Assembly (NCBI GenBank): GCA_946887075.1 | Contig: CAMPKA010000012.1 | Location: 16,682 to 80,681 of the forward strand | DNA length: 64,000 nucleotides | From: an uncultured Salinimicrobium sp. | Lineage (GTDB): Bacteria; Bacteroidota; Bacteroidia; Flavobacteriales; Flavobacteriaceae | Direction of reading: 5' to 3' | The notes under the pieces: model-generated | The model's input: only the letters and a program-made list of their open reading frames with translations | Told to the model about the DNA's origin: nothing | Databases searched by the model: none | In this document: positions 1 through 10,190 of the stretch, piece by piece | Numbering within the stretch: the stretch's first letter is position 1 | Layout of the letters: each line of letters begins with the position of its first letter | Position numbers and translations under genes: made by a program

Positions 1-1009
1 GTTCGATAAAAGCGGTCATAAGTTCCACATTGAACCACGGATCATTACTCGGATAAAAGAGCTGGTCGTTGACTACTCGTGTATAGTCGGAGAAGGAGGA
101 TCTTGCAGTCGCTATTGCCTCATTCAGATACCTTTCCTGGCCCGTAATCTCATATAAACTCACACCGGACATGATCATCATTGCCGCATTATAGGTCCAC
201 TTGGGGCCGGAAATCTCCCCACTGGGGATGCTGATATGGTTCCAGTAGAGGTTATCTGAGGGGTCTCTCAAGGTATTATAGGTCCAGTCATACACCCTCT
301 TTGCAAATTCAAGATATTTGGGATCCTTGGTTTTTTTATAAAGTTCACTCGTGACGTAGGCGGCATAGGCGCTGGTATTGGCGGCTTTCATGCAGTTAGG
401 TTCATTACTGCAGTCCCTGGACACTGTTTCCAGCCAGTACAGACCACCACCCATACGGGAGTCCTCACCAGACATGATGAAATCCGTCACCGTAATAGCC
501 CTGTTCAGGAAAAACTGATCCCCGGTAAGCCTGTGGGCTTCCAGCAATTCCATCACCACAATAGCTGCATCATCATAGTAGTGGTCCGCATCCTGTTCTG
601 CGACAGGATAAGCCTGGTAGGAAGGCAAAGTCTCCCTGGGGTCATAATAGGCCTCAAGCCCGTTGAATTCCTTTCTAAGGATTGCCTGGTCATATCCAAG
701 TTCATACAACAGGTTACCCGCAGTCAACATTCCGACATAGGGCCAGAGATAACTGTACTTGTTATCTCCCGGCTGCTGGGGGTAGTTCTCCCTGTATAGG
801 TCCCCTGCCTTGTACAGCCTTTGAATCATGTCATAAGTTTCCTTCGCCTTTTCTTTGTAGGACAGCTCATCAACGACCTCCTCTTCTTCATCAGGTCCTT
901 CCTCAATCTGGTCCTCAATCGAGCTATTGCTACAGCTTTGAAATCCCTGGAAGGAAATGAACAAAGTCAGTACTAAAATCTTTAGGTCTATCGAAATCAT
1001 TTTTCTCAT
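1..1009 (-). CDS. GH76 family endo-alpha-1,6-mannanase lipoprotein (partial, 3' end outside window)
   Basis: Translating the minus strand from the ATG at 1009 gives 336 uninterrupted residues running off the left edge. It begins with a lipoprotein signal peptide (lipobox FQSC, Cys26) and an acidic linker, then a helical-repeat glycosidase with the tandem aspartates of GH76 in YYDDAAI (Asp146-Asp147). Further GH76-like segments follow, such as GGGLYWLE and AANTSAYAAY. GH76 enzymes cut the alpha-1,6-mannan backbone at the cell surface. The ATG shares one base with the stop of the upstream SusE-like gene (TAATG), so translation is probably coupled. It is the last visible gene of the mannan locus. 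Family call is good; substrate is inferred from family and neighbours. Confidence 0.85.
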   Translation of the reverse strand, partial: MRKMISIDLKILVLTLFISFQGFQSCSNSSIEDQIEEGPDEEEEVVDELSYKEKAKETYDMIQRLYKAGDLYRENYPQQPGDNKYSYLWPYVGMLTAGNLLYELGYDQAILRKEFNGLEAYYDPRETLPSYQAYPVAEQDADHYYDDAAIVVMELLEAHRLTGDQFFLNRAITVTDFIMSGEDSRMGGGLYWLETVSRDCSNEPNCMKAANTSAYAAYVTSELYKKTKDPKYLEFAKRVYDWTYNTLRDPSDNLYWNHISIPSGEISGPKWTYNAAMMIMSGVSLYEITGQERYLNEAIATARSSFSDYTRVVNDQLFYPSNDPWFNVELMTAFIE

Positions 1010-2241
1010 TAATTATGTGGTATCAGTTCGTGATAATACTGATCAGCCTTGGGATCAAACACTATTCTGACCGTAAAGGGAACGCCGTTGAGCGCTGTCG
1101 GAAACTTCCATGCTCCTTGCCAGAACTCGGCATTGGGACCAAGAAAATAAGTGTTGTAATAGTAATCCGGCTGACCTCCATCCGGCCTCCCGTTGTACGC
1201 ATTCAAACCGGGGACCAGAGATCCGTTCATATTGGAATTATGATAACTTCCAAGATAGGATTGGGTTTCCTGGTTAAGCATGAATTTGAATTTATACCTT
1301 TCTTCCTCCCAGCCTAGCCAGGATGGAGCTTCTGGTCCGCCAGGGACGAGAAAGTCGAAGTATCCTTCGGTCGATTCAAAGGTGTGATTTCCGATGTAGG
1401 TCAGCTTGGCTTTAGTAATTCCGCTGGCCAGGATGTACAGCTCGATATCGGAGATTTCCTCAAAGGAGATCGTGGCCTTGGACAGGTCCATCCGAATGCG
1501 GTAAACGCCTTCTGGCATGTCGAAAGTCGTAGGCTCTTTTCCTTCCCTGATTTTTCCTTCCTCATTGAGATGATAGTACGTGGCTTCATCAGGATTATTG
1601 GAAGTGGCGATATAAAATTCCCCCGGCACGAATTTGGTGATGGATTCGAAAGTCCCCGGTTCAATGTTCTCATGGGGAAGATTGGACTGTATCTCCTTAA
1701 AAGCCACAGCAGTCTCTAAATCCTGAGATTCCGTAGCGGACCCATAAACATACATATATTCTGGAAAGATAGCTAGACCTTCAGGCCTTACAACAGTAAG
1801 TGTTGAACTGCTTTCAAAGGACTCCCTGTTGTAACTGCTCGAGACCTCCACGGTCCAGATGATGTTGCCTTCTTCCAATTGTCCGATTCCTGCTTCAGCT
1901 GCGATTTGATTTAGTCTTGCCGCACTGATAGTATAGGAAGTGGCGCTTCCGTTCTGATTGGAAAGACTTGAAAACAGAGGTTCTGAAAAATCTCCTCCGG
2001 GTTCATCGAAAAGGATGGTGTAGAGCACCAGCCCGCCATCTTTGGACTTGGCGGGAGTCCAGCTAAAATCGACAGAAGTTCCATTCTGGGTATCGATCTG
2101 AATCGTTTCATCCTCTGTGGGCCCCACAAAAGTTCCGGTTTCCACAATCTCAGGATGCAGTTGATAGTCTTCCTCGCTACATGCGACGAAGACGAGTAGC
2201 GCAGCCATTAAAAAAACTGCTTGATTGATATACTTTTTCAT
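1009..2241 (-). CDS. SusE-like surface glycan-binding lipoprotein
   Basis: The 410-residue product starts at the ATG at 2241 (MKKYINQ), which yields a signal peptide with lipobox VACS (Cys21). An in-frame codon further upstream would bury this signal inside susD and is rejected. The N-terminal third resembles the SusE Ig-like domain (FSWTPAKSKDGG, YTILFDEPGG); the C-terminal part has beta-rich segments seen in SusE/SusF glycan-binding modules. It lies directly after susD, sharing one base with its stop, and shares one base with the GH76 start. Expected role: outer-leaflet binding of the target glycan next to SusCD. Exact ligand not visible. Confidence 0.8.
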   Translation of the reverse strand: MKKYINQAVFLMAALLVFVACSEEDYQLHPEIVETGTFVGPTEDETIQIDTQNGTSVDFSWTPAKSKDGGLVLYTILFDEPGGDFSEPLFSSLSNQNGSATSYTISAARLNQIAAEAGIGQLEEGNIIWTVEVSSSYNRESFESSSTLTVVRPEGLAIFPEYMYVYGSATESQDLETAVAFKEIQSNLPHENIEPGTFESITKFVPGEFYIATSNNPDEATYYHLNEEGKIREGKEPTTFDMPEGVYRIRMDLSKATISFEEISDIELYILASGITKAKLTYIGNHTFESTEGYFDFLVPGGPEAPSWLGWEEERYKFKFMLNQETQSYLGSYHNSNMNGSLVPGLNAYNGRPDGGQPDYYYNTYFLGPNAEFWQGAWKFPTALNGVPFTVRIVFDPKADQYYHELIPHN

Positions 2242-3797
2242 TACCAGTTGGGATTTTGAGTTAGATTTCCATTTATATCTCTTTCGCTCAGCGGGATCGG
2301 CCATAAGTAGTGCTTGTCTGGATCGAACGTTCGGAAACTGACCTGAACATATTCACCATCCTCCAGCCGCATTCCGTAGGTCCATCCGTTGAGAACTTCA
2401 TCTGCGATTCTCCATCTTCGAATATCAAAGAACCTGTGACCAGCTTCAAAGGCTAATTCCACACGCCTTTCATTCCTTACCAGCTCCCGAAGTTTTTCCT
2501 GATCACTTCCGGGAAATTCCAGGGCCTGTCCGGTGAGCCCGGCGCGTTCTCTGATGGGTCGAATGGTGGCGTTCCAGTCGGCTTCGGTAAAAGTTCCCAA
2601 TTCTATCTTGGCTTCAGCATAATTGAGAAGTACCTCAGCGTATCGAATCAGAATGAGATTTAAACCGGAGTTCGTCTGGTTTCTGGCCTCTGGATCGAAA
2701 TATTTCGACACATAATAACCCGTAGGAGTGGTGTTAGAAGAATAATTCAGCCCGTCTGGTGCCGCTCCGGGAGATGTATCAATGGTAACCACATTCCCAT
2801 CGTAATCGGTCATGACATAGTCGTCGTAAATAATAGTTGCTGCCAACCTTGGGTCCCGGTTTTGGTAGGGATTTTCCGGGTCGAAATTGGCAGCAGGATC
2901 ATCTATGGAATATCCATTTATTGTCAGGTAGCTATCAACCAATGATTGTAGTGGTGAAAAGTTGGCGTAACCTCCAAGACTTGGAGGAACCAGTGAATAC
3001 TGGAGGTTATGTTCTCGATCCGCGGGAACATACTGGAGACTCAACAGGATTTCTTCATTAAACTCATTGGCGGTCTCAAAGAGGGCTCCGTAGTCGGGAA
3101 ATAAATCATACTTGCCAACCAGGGGTTCTGCCAGGGCTATGGCCTCTTCATATTCTTCATTATAAAGATGTACCCTTGATTTAAAAGCTATTGCTGCATC
3201 TTTGGTAATTCTTCCTTGCTGCTCGGCAGGGTATCCCGTTGGAAGATTACTAATGGCCATATTCAGTTCTTCATAGATAAAATCGAGAATGACGTCCCGG
3301 TCCGTCCTTTCCAACTGAAGCGATTCTTCAATGCTTATCTCGTCTGTTACCAATGGGACATCCCCGTAAAGTTCAATAAGGTAGAAATAATGCCATGCCC
3401 GAATAAATCTCGCCTGAGCCGTATAGGCTTGTCGCATTTCTTCTGAGATATCTGTGACTTTATCGATATTGTTCAAGAAGATATTTGCTCTTCTTATTCC
3501 TTCATAGCGGGAGGACCATGTCCCTTCTACAACTGCGTTCGAAGGTCCATAGTTACCACTGGCAATATTCCGGTATTCTTCCCTTCCCTTGGTGTAGGCA
3601 TCATCCGAAAGCGTGCTAAAGAATAAATAGGAATCGGCATTCATGAGATCAGCATAGACGGAATTCAAAAAGATACGGGCATCTTCTTCGGTCTCCCAGA
3701 AAGTAGCTTCACTTGTTGAATCTATCGGAGCAAGGTCCAGTTCTGTGGTACAACCGAGGTTGACCAGTAACGTTAGTATTATTATTATTTTTTTCAT
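2241..3797 (-). CDS. RagB/SusD family nutrient-uptake lipoprotein
   Basis: This 518-residue lipoprotein (lipobox NLGC, Cys16) has the SusD hallmarks. The N-terminal half is helical and TPR-like, containing FIRAWHYFYLIELYGDVPLV. The C-terminus ends with the characteristic RRWRIADEVLNG and HYLWPIPLSERDINGN segments. SusD proteins cap the SusC TonB-dependent channel and deliver oligosaccharides to it. The start lies 11 bases after the susC stop and the stop overlaps the SusE-like start by one base, so the genes are one transcription unit. The frame is intact, in contrast to its SusC partner. Confidence 0.93.
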   Translation of the reverse strand: MKKIIIILTLLVNLGCTTELDLAPIDSTSEATFWETEEDARIFLNSVYADLMNADSYLFFSTLSDDAYTKGREEYRNIASGNYGPSNAVVEGTWSSRYEGIRRANIFLNNIDKVTDISEEMRQAYTAQARFIRAWHYFYLIELYGDVPLVTDEISIEESLQLERTDRDVILDFIYEELNMAISNLPTGYPAEQQGRITKDAAIAFKSRVHLYNEEYEEAIALAEPLVGKYDLFPDYGALFETANEFNEEILLSLQYVPADREHNLQYSLVPPSLGGYANFSPLQSLVDSYLTINGYSIDDPAANFDPENPYQNRDPRLAATIIYDDYVMTDYDGNVVTIDTSPGAAPDGLNYSSNTTPTGYYVSKYFDPEARNQTNSGLNLILIRYAEVLLNYAEAKIELGTFTEADWNATIRPIRERAGLTGQALEFPGSDQEKLRELVRNERRVELAFEAGHRFFDIRRWRIADEVLNGWTYGMRLEDGEYVQVSFRTFDPDKHYLWPIPLSERDINGNLTQNPNW

Positions 3798-3808
3798 GTT
3801 GTCAATTT

Positions 3809-6800
3809 TTAAAAGTTGATGTCAAGTCCTACCGAAAAAACCCGCGCTACAGGATAAACCCTTCCATTGGCGTCCAGGTTCTCCGGGTCAACACCGGTTC
3901 CTTTAAGGGGACTGAAGGTAAGCACGTTCAATCCGCTTAAATAGAATCTTGAGTTACTCAAACCGATTCTGTTTGAGATGTCTTCTGGTATGGTATAGCC
4001 CAGTTGTATGTTCTTTAGTCTAAGATATTTTGCGTCGAAAATATAGAATTCGGAGCGTGCGGCGTTGTTGACTGATTCCGACCCCACTGTTAAACGAGGG
4101 TAGGTCGCATCCAGATTCTCTGGTGTCCATCGGTCGAGGTGACGTTCAAACACAGGGCCTTCGTTGTTGTTGTGAAAGGCTTCCACAATTTCCCCGCGCA
4201 GCCACTGTTGCCTTTTTCCCACACCCTGAACAAATATGGAGAAATCCAGGTTCTTCCATTTGGTGGAATAGGTAGCCCCGAAGGTGTACCGAGGGAAAGG
4301 GTTTCCCAATACAAAGCGATCGCCTTCATAATCTATCTGGCCGTCATTATTTCGGTCCACATATCGGATGTCCCCTGGTTTAACACTGGTCGCGAATATG
4401 GGGATTGCACTGTTTTCTATCTCATCCTCTGTGTTGAAGAATCCATCGGCATTCAGTGCGTAATAAGAATTTATGGGATATCCTTCTCTCAAAATTGTCT
4501 GAACGTCAAAACCGGATATGAATTCCCGTCCGCGGAGGTCGACGACCTCATTCCAGCTGTCGGAAACATTGAGAGAGAAGCTGTGTTCAAATTCCCCCGT
4601 TAAAAGATCATAGTCCAGGGTGACCTCCCAGCCCTGATTCTTTACGACTCCTGCGTTCTGGATGGGTTGCCCCAGACCATAGGTTGCCGGAACCGGTAAT
4701 TGAAGAAGAATATCTTCAGTGACCGTGTGAAAAGCGTCTACAGAGAGATTCAGTTTCCTTTCAAAGAAAGCCAGATCAAGACCCACGTTTGTCATTGTGG
4801 AAACCTCCCATGTCCTTCTTCTGTTGGAGACGGAATAATAAGCCCCCGGAACCCCTACATTGTTGAAGGCATAGACATTTCCTGCGAGGGAGACCAGACT
4901 CTGGTATCCATATAAATCGTTGATGTCCTGGTTACCGAGCTTACCCCAAGAACCTCTTATCTTGGCAAATGAAACGTAATCAGTAAGGGGTTCGAAAAAG
5001 GCTTCCTTACTTATAACCCAGCCCGCTGAAATTGAAGGGAAGACCCCCCAGCGTTTCTCCTCAGCGAACCTGGACGAACCATCATATCGGATATTTCCTT
5101 CAAACAGATACTTTTCCTTATAATTATAACCCAACCTACCGAAATAAGACTGCAGCGCCCATTCATAGCCGGATCCATAGGTACCGCTTTCCAGAATCTC
5201 AGAAACATTATCAATTACACCGTATTCATTTCCTGGTATATTGATTCCGGTAACGCCGAAAAATTCGGTTTTATAATTTTCGGAAGATACTCCAGCCAAA
5301 AGGTCCAGATTGTGATCCTCGGAGATTGTACCTGTGTAGGTGGCCGTAAGCATTGGGTTGAGATATTGCGCTCTTGTGTAGTTATCCGTGACGGAATTTT
5401 CGTTGTTACCTCCACCCGGATAGACATATTCAATGGATTTCCGGAATTCATGCATTTTATTGCTAACAATGTTGCCGCCCAGTACCCCACGAAGAATCAG
5501 GTTTTCAAGTGGCTCATATTCGATACTGAAGTTCCCCATGAATTCATCGTTCTGGCTTTTTCTTGCGCCGCCTTGTTCTAGTTGTGCCAAAGGGTTGCTG
5601 TTACTTCCACTGGACAGGGTGTAATTCCCGTTTTCGTCAACAATAGGATAGATAGGAGGAGTCCGAACGGTTGGTTCAATGATCCATTCGGGCACCAGGC
5701 ATGATCTTTTATGTCGTTCCGGGCAAAGGAAATCCTTCCACCCAGGGTGAGCTTATCATTGATTTCTTTCTCCAGATTCATCCGCGCATTGTACCGCTGG
5801 TATCCATAATCCGGACCTTTAAAAAGGCTTTCCTGATCAAGATAACCCAAGGAAAGCAGGTAGTTCAGTCCTTTTTGCGCACCGCTTACGGAAAGATTGT
5901 GGCTGGTTTGTTTCGCATAATCTTTGAATAAGGCTTCATACTGGCGTGTATTGGGGCCATTTTCTCGGAACTCCAAAATCTCTTCAGGAGTGAATCTTGG
6001 AGCCATTCCTGAATTTACCAGAGCTTCATTTCTGAGGGTAGCATATTCCCAGGAATCGGCGAAATCCGGATAATTCGTGGGTTCCTGGATTCCGAACTTC
6101 CCGTTATAGGAAAAAACAGGCTTGCCTTCCTCTCCCATTTTAGTGGTAACTAAAATGACCCCATTGGCGGCTCTTGATCCATAGATCGAAGCGGAGGCAG
6201 CATCCTTAAGAATACTGATACTGGCAATGTTGTTCGGATTGATATTGTTCAAGGAGCTGATCACCCCGTCCACCAGGATCAGGGGAGTATTCCCATTTAT
6301 GGTACTTATTCCCCGAATGTTGATTCTCGGCACGGCTCCAGGTTGCGAAGAGGGCTGCTGGATGATAAGTCCTGCGGCTTCTCCCTGAAGGGCTTCATAT
6401 GCATTGGATACCGGTTTGCCTTCGATGGCTTCTGCTTTGATTTCGCTGACGGATCCCGTTAAATTCACCTTCTTCTTTTTGCCGTATCCCACAACCACTA
6501 CATCCTCGAGCTGATTAAGATCAGTTTCTAGCTGAACATTGAGAATTGTTTGGTCCGCTCCCAGAGCGATTTCCTTTGGGACAAAACCGACATAGGAAAT
6601 TACAAGGACTGGAGCTTCTTCTTCCAGTAGGGTCAGTGCAAAATTACCGTCAAAGTCTGTCACTGTTCCGTTTGAAGTTCCTTTTTGAACAACAGAAGCG
6701 CCAGGTAGGGGGCCGTTCTCAGTGATAACCTTTCCCGTAATAGTTCGCTCCTGTGCAAAGGTTGTCGTGCAGAAACCCAGTAGCAGGATCAGGGTTATTA

Positions 6801-6822
6801 ATTTAAGATCTTCTAGTCTCAT
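3809..6822 (-). pseudogene. SusC/RagA family TonB-linked outer membrane protein, split by a one-base frameshift
   Basis: Two minus-strand reading frames together make one SusC. Frame one, from 6822, has a signal peptide ending in TTFAQ, a CarboxypepD_reg domain (RTITGKVITENGPLPGAS) and a TonB plug with GYGKKKKVNLTGSVSEI and LKDAASASIYGSRAANGVI. It continues to FARNDIKDHAW near 5700. Frame two resumes at PEWIIEPTVRTPPIYP and runs through the beta-barrel to the C-terminal GLDINF. The whole span is 3014 bases, one short of a multiple of three, so a single missing base around 5690-5705 explains the break. Restored length would be about 1004 residues, normal for SusC. Whether the lesion is real or a sequencing error cannot be told here. 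Confidence 0.88.
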
Positions 6823-6873
6823 AAGGCAGTTGTGGTTTATACATTGTTAAAAAAAAATAGGTTGCAAGCATGA

Positions 6874-9231
6874 TTAATCTTCACCCTGATACAGGTCAGG
6901 ATTCGGAGTAGGACCCATTGTAAATTCCAGTACGGCACCATCTTTCAGATCCATTACAGGTATTTGTCTTTTCGAATAGGGTTCTCCGTTATAGGTGATG
7001 GACTGGATATAATAATTCCCGGGTCCATTGTTGATGGTGCGTACCGTCAGGTTTTCACCCTGACCGACGTCTATTTTCACCTCCTTGAAAAGGGGACTTC
7101 CGAACTGGAAAGTCGGATCCGTCTCTACAAGTCCCTTGACATCGAACAATCCGATAGAGGCCATTACATACCAGGCACCCAGCTGGCCTTGATCCTCATC
7201 CTGTCCGAATCCATACCCGTGTATTTCCCCGATTCCGTAGAATTCGTTGCATATCTCCCGCACCCATTTCTGGGTCAACCACGGGTGGTCGGTAAAATTG
7301 AAGAGCCAGGGGATATGAAGATTGGGCTGGTTTCCTTGGTTGTAGAGGTACCGTACCCCTGCAAACGCGTCGATATCCTCTCCGCCAAACTTGGTTTTTT
7401 CAGATACGGTAAAGATGGAATCCAGACGTTTTACAAACTTTTCCTCTCCCATGGTTTCCACCAGTTCCTCCGGATCATGAGGCACATAAAAAGTGTATTG
7501 CCATGCATTTCCTTCCTGAAAGCCCACCCATGGAGCAAATGGGTCGAAGTCGGCCAGAAATTCCCCTGAGGGGACCCTTGGTCTTACAAAATCTATAGAT
7601 TCATCATAAAGATTTTTCCAGTTCCGGGAAAGCTTCATCAATTGCTCATACTTTTCCTCTTTTCCCAGGGCTTTTGCGAACTGAGCAACTGCATAACTGC
7701 TATAGCTGTATTCCAGAGTATGGGATACAGAGAAGGCAGATCCTTCGGTTGTAGTGTCCCAGCCTGTCAGGTAATCTATGTATCCGTTTTCCACAAACTG
7801 ACCGAGGTCAAGTTTGCCCGCTCCCGGATGGCGATTCAAGTGTCTTATCTCGTTTTCATAAGCTGCTTTGAAGGCGAGTTCAACATCATAGTCCCGAATT
7901 CCGGTCTGGTAAGCAGAGGCGATAATCAACCCGACAAAATTGGTGCCGACTCCGGAAACGAATTTGGAATTGGCCAGGCCATCTCCCAACCATCCTGAAT
8001 TTTTGTAAACAGCGAGGTGGGACTGGACAAAATCATTGTAGTACTCCGGCCATGCGAGGGTCCATAATTGAGTGAGATTCCAGAAAGCACCCCAGACAGA
8101 ATCGGTGTTATAAAAGGAAAATTCTGGCTCGCCATCCTCATCTAAAGGTATTTGCCCGATAGAACCATCATTTTCCGGAAATTTTCCGTTGACGTCATTG
8201 GCCAAACCTCGGCCCAACAGCGCATGGTACAACCCTGTGTAGAATTTGGTTTTGTTTACTTCAGAAGTATCGGTGACTCTTATTTTATTTAATTCCCTTG
8301 CCCAGGTTTCCTGTGCCGCCATGCGCGCCTCTTCAAAGTTCAAATCTTCAGCCTCGGTCTTAAGGTTCAGCCTCGCATTCTCTACCGAGGTGTAGGAAAA
8401 GCCAGCCTTGATCAGGATCTCTTCCCCGGGTTCCGTGTCAAATTTGAGGTACAACCCGGCGCCTTGCCCTGTCAGACTGGTGCTGTCCGGGAAGATCTTC
8501 TCTCCCCGGAAGGCCCCTACTTCCTTGGGTTCCTGGCTGACGACTCCGGAAAAGTACATTCTGACCTCTCCCTCGGGCTGGTATTTCTTTACATATTCCG
8601 GATAAGTGATCACCCAGCCTTCAATGGTGTTATCTTTATTAAAAGTTATTGAGGCATCCTTTACCTTTCCGCTTTCTCCGAGTTGGTTGCCTATATCGAA
8701 AATCAGGTAGGAATCCGACGACTCCGGAAAAGTGTATTTCTGAAATCCCACTCTCTTGGTTGCCGTGAGTTCAGCCTTCACATCATAATCCTTCAATAAG
8801 ACGCTGTAGTAGCCTGGCACTGCAACTTCATCCTCCTTATCGAATCTCGATCGATAACCGGCATCCGGGTTTTCCAAGGGACCGGGAATAGTTTGCAGTT
8901 CTCCTGTGATACCGGTAAAGAGAAATCCGCCAACCTGAAATTCATGGAGATTGGCAAAACCTTCAATGCTGGTGTGCCTGGCGTCATAGCCTACAGCTTC
9001 CCAGCCGCTTTCATTCCCGTAACTACCGTTGGTTGAGGGTCCCAGTTTTGCCATACCGAAGGGTACTGCTGCCGGGGTATAAAAAAACCAGCGGCTATGT
9101 GCGGTTCCGATGTTCGGATCAACATACTGCAACAGGTTTTCCCCTGAAGATTCCGTGCTTTCACGGGTAATGTTACTGCTACAGGAAGCCGTTAATCCCA
9201 GGATCAAGAAAAACTTTACTACTTTATTCAT
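6874..9231 (-). CDS. GH92 family exo-alpha-mannosidase lipoprotein with Gln in the general-acid position
   Basis: The ATG at 9231 (MNKVVKFF) gives 785 residues with lipobox TASC (Cys17). GH92 landmarks include VDPNIGT near the N-terminus, PFGMAKLGP, EGNAWQYTFYVPHD (about 573-586), and DEDQGQLGAWYVMASIGLF, where Asp678 and Asp680 match the catalytic-base pair. The motif usually written GNEPSHH reads GNQPNLH here, so the usual general-acid Glu is Gln635 (codon CAG). The common HLSG segment is also replaced (LHEFQVGG). GH92 enzymes are calcium-dependent inverting exo-alpha-mannosidases. It sits between the ROK kinase (50-base gap) and susC (51-base gap). Family is firm; linkage specificity is open. 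Confidence 0.92.
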   Translation of the reverse strand: MNKVVKFFLILGLTASCSSNITRESTESSGENLLQYVDPNIGTAHSRWFFYTPAAVPFGMAKLGPSTNGSYGNESGWEAVGYDARHTSIEGFANLHEFQVGGFLFTGITGELQTIPGPLENPDAGYRSRFDKEDEVAVPGYYSVLLKDYDVKAELTATKRVGFQKYTFPESSDSYLIFDIGNQLGESGKVKDASITFNKDNTIEGWVITYPEYVKKYQPEGEVRMYFSGVVSQEPKEVGAFRGEKIFPDSTSLTGQGAGLYLKFDTEPGEEILIKAGFSYTSVENARLNLKTEAEDLNFEEARMAAQETWARELNKIRVTDTSEVNKTKFYTGLYHALLGRGLANDVNGKFPENDGSIGQIPLDEDGEPEFSFYNTDSVWGAFWNLTQLWTLAWPEYYNDFVQSHLAVYKNSGWLGDGLANSKFVSGVGTNFVGLIIASAYQTGIRDYDVELAFKAAYENEIRHLNRHPGAGKLDLGQFVENGYIDYLTGWDTTTEGSAFSVSHTLEYSYSSYAVAQFAKALGKEEKYEQLMKLSRNWKNLYDESIDFVRPRVPSGEFLADFDPFAPWVGFQEGNAWQYTFYVPHDPEELVETMGEEKFVKRLDSIFTVSEKTKFGGEDIDAFAGVRYLYNQGNQPNLHIPWLFNFTDHPWLTQKWVREICNEFYGIGEIHGYGFGQDEDQGQLGAWYVMASIGLFDVKGLVETDPTFQFGSPLFKEVKIDVGQGENLTVRTINNGPGNYYIQSITYNGEPYSKRQIPVMDLKDGAVLEFTMGPTPNPDLYQGED

Positions 9232-9281
9232 TTTGACTGTTTTGATAATATCTGCGGTGCGACTTGATTTATACATTCCGA

Positions 9282-10190
9282 TTACATTAGCTTAAGGGCA
9301 GGAATCAGATCTTCATAAAAAGTTTCATCGAGTAAAAGGGCTCCTCCTATGATAGCAGCCTCCTCCCCGAGTTCTGAAACCTGGATTTGTGTTTTCGGGA
9401 GCTGTTCTTTCAGGCTTTCTATAAAAAGGGGATAGGCTTTTGAGATATTACCCCCAATCACCAACACTTCTGCTCCGAATTTTCTCAGGTGAGGAGCTAA
9501 AAACCGCCCCAGTTCCTTCCCGAACGAGAGGAAAACCTCCCGGGCAACATGATCAGAAGCGGCACGCTCGCTCAGGTCTCTGACATTAGAGGCTGAAGAT
9601 CCCGACATCTCTGTGTAACGGGATAAAATTCCTCGTGTTGAAAAAATCTCATCTGCAATTTTGCCCCTGTATAGTTGATCATAGAGGAATCCTCCCGTTG
9701 GTACTTCTGCATGGTTAATTATGGGACGACCCTCTATTAAGAAGGAGGAGCCCAAACCCGTACCCAGGGTGATGGCTGCCACCCGGCGAAAACCTGTGGC
9801 CTGGCCCACCAAAGCCTCGGCAATGGAAAATGCAGAGGCGTCATTGATGAAGCGAATCCTGGAAGGATCCATCTCCAGACGTTTGGCTAATTCAGTCCGG
9901 ATATTGATCTTGTAAAGTGCTTCAAGTTTATCAACCGCAGAGATGAGGCTGATGCCCTGGAAATAATCAAAAGGTCCTGGCATGGCAATTCCTATTCCCT
10001 CCACCTTTTGTCCTCCTTCCTCAATCGTTTTCGAAATGGCGCAAACCCAGGAATCGAGGATAACCTCTTTAGATTCTTTGGTGTTGATCTTTTTATAACG
10101 GAGCGTCTCTGGAAGCAGTACTTTGTCCATATGTCCGTACATACCAGAGGATATGTGACTGCCGCCGATGTCAACACCAATACTATACAT
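9282..10190 (-). CDS. ROK family sugar kinase, zinc-cysteine motif absent
   Basis: The 302-residue protein has the ROK/actin-fold ATPase elements: phosphate loop VDIGGSHISSG at the N-terminus, the catalytic Asp in INDASAF, and LGTGLGSSFLIEGRPI. The typical zinc site (ExGH followed by CxCGxxGCxE) is missing; the corresponding stretch reads NHAEVPTGGFLYDQLYRGK. The start codon lies within the last eight bases of the upstream gntR gene, so the two are translationally linked. In this locus it most likely phosphorylates mannose released by GH92. Substrate is inferred from context; ROK members also act on glucose, fructose and N-acetylhexosamines, and some are regulators, but no DNA-binding domain is present. 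Confidence 0.82.
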   Translation of the reverse strand: MYSIGVDIGGSHISSGMYGHMDKVLLPETLRYKKINTKESKEVILDSWVCAISKTIEEGGQKVEGIGIAMPGPFDYFQGISLISAVDKLEALYKINIRTELAKRLEMDPSRIRFINDASAFSIAEALVGQATGFRRVAAITLGTGLGSSFLIEGRPIINHAEVPTGGFLYDQLYRGKIADEIFSTRGILSRYTEMSGSSASNVRDLSERAASDHVAREVFLSFGKELGRFLAPHLRKFGAEVLVIGGNISKAYPLFIESLKEQLPKTQIQVSELGEEAAIIGGALLLDETFYEDLIPALKLM

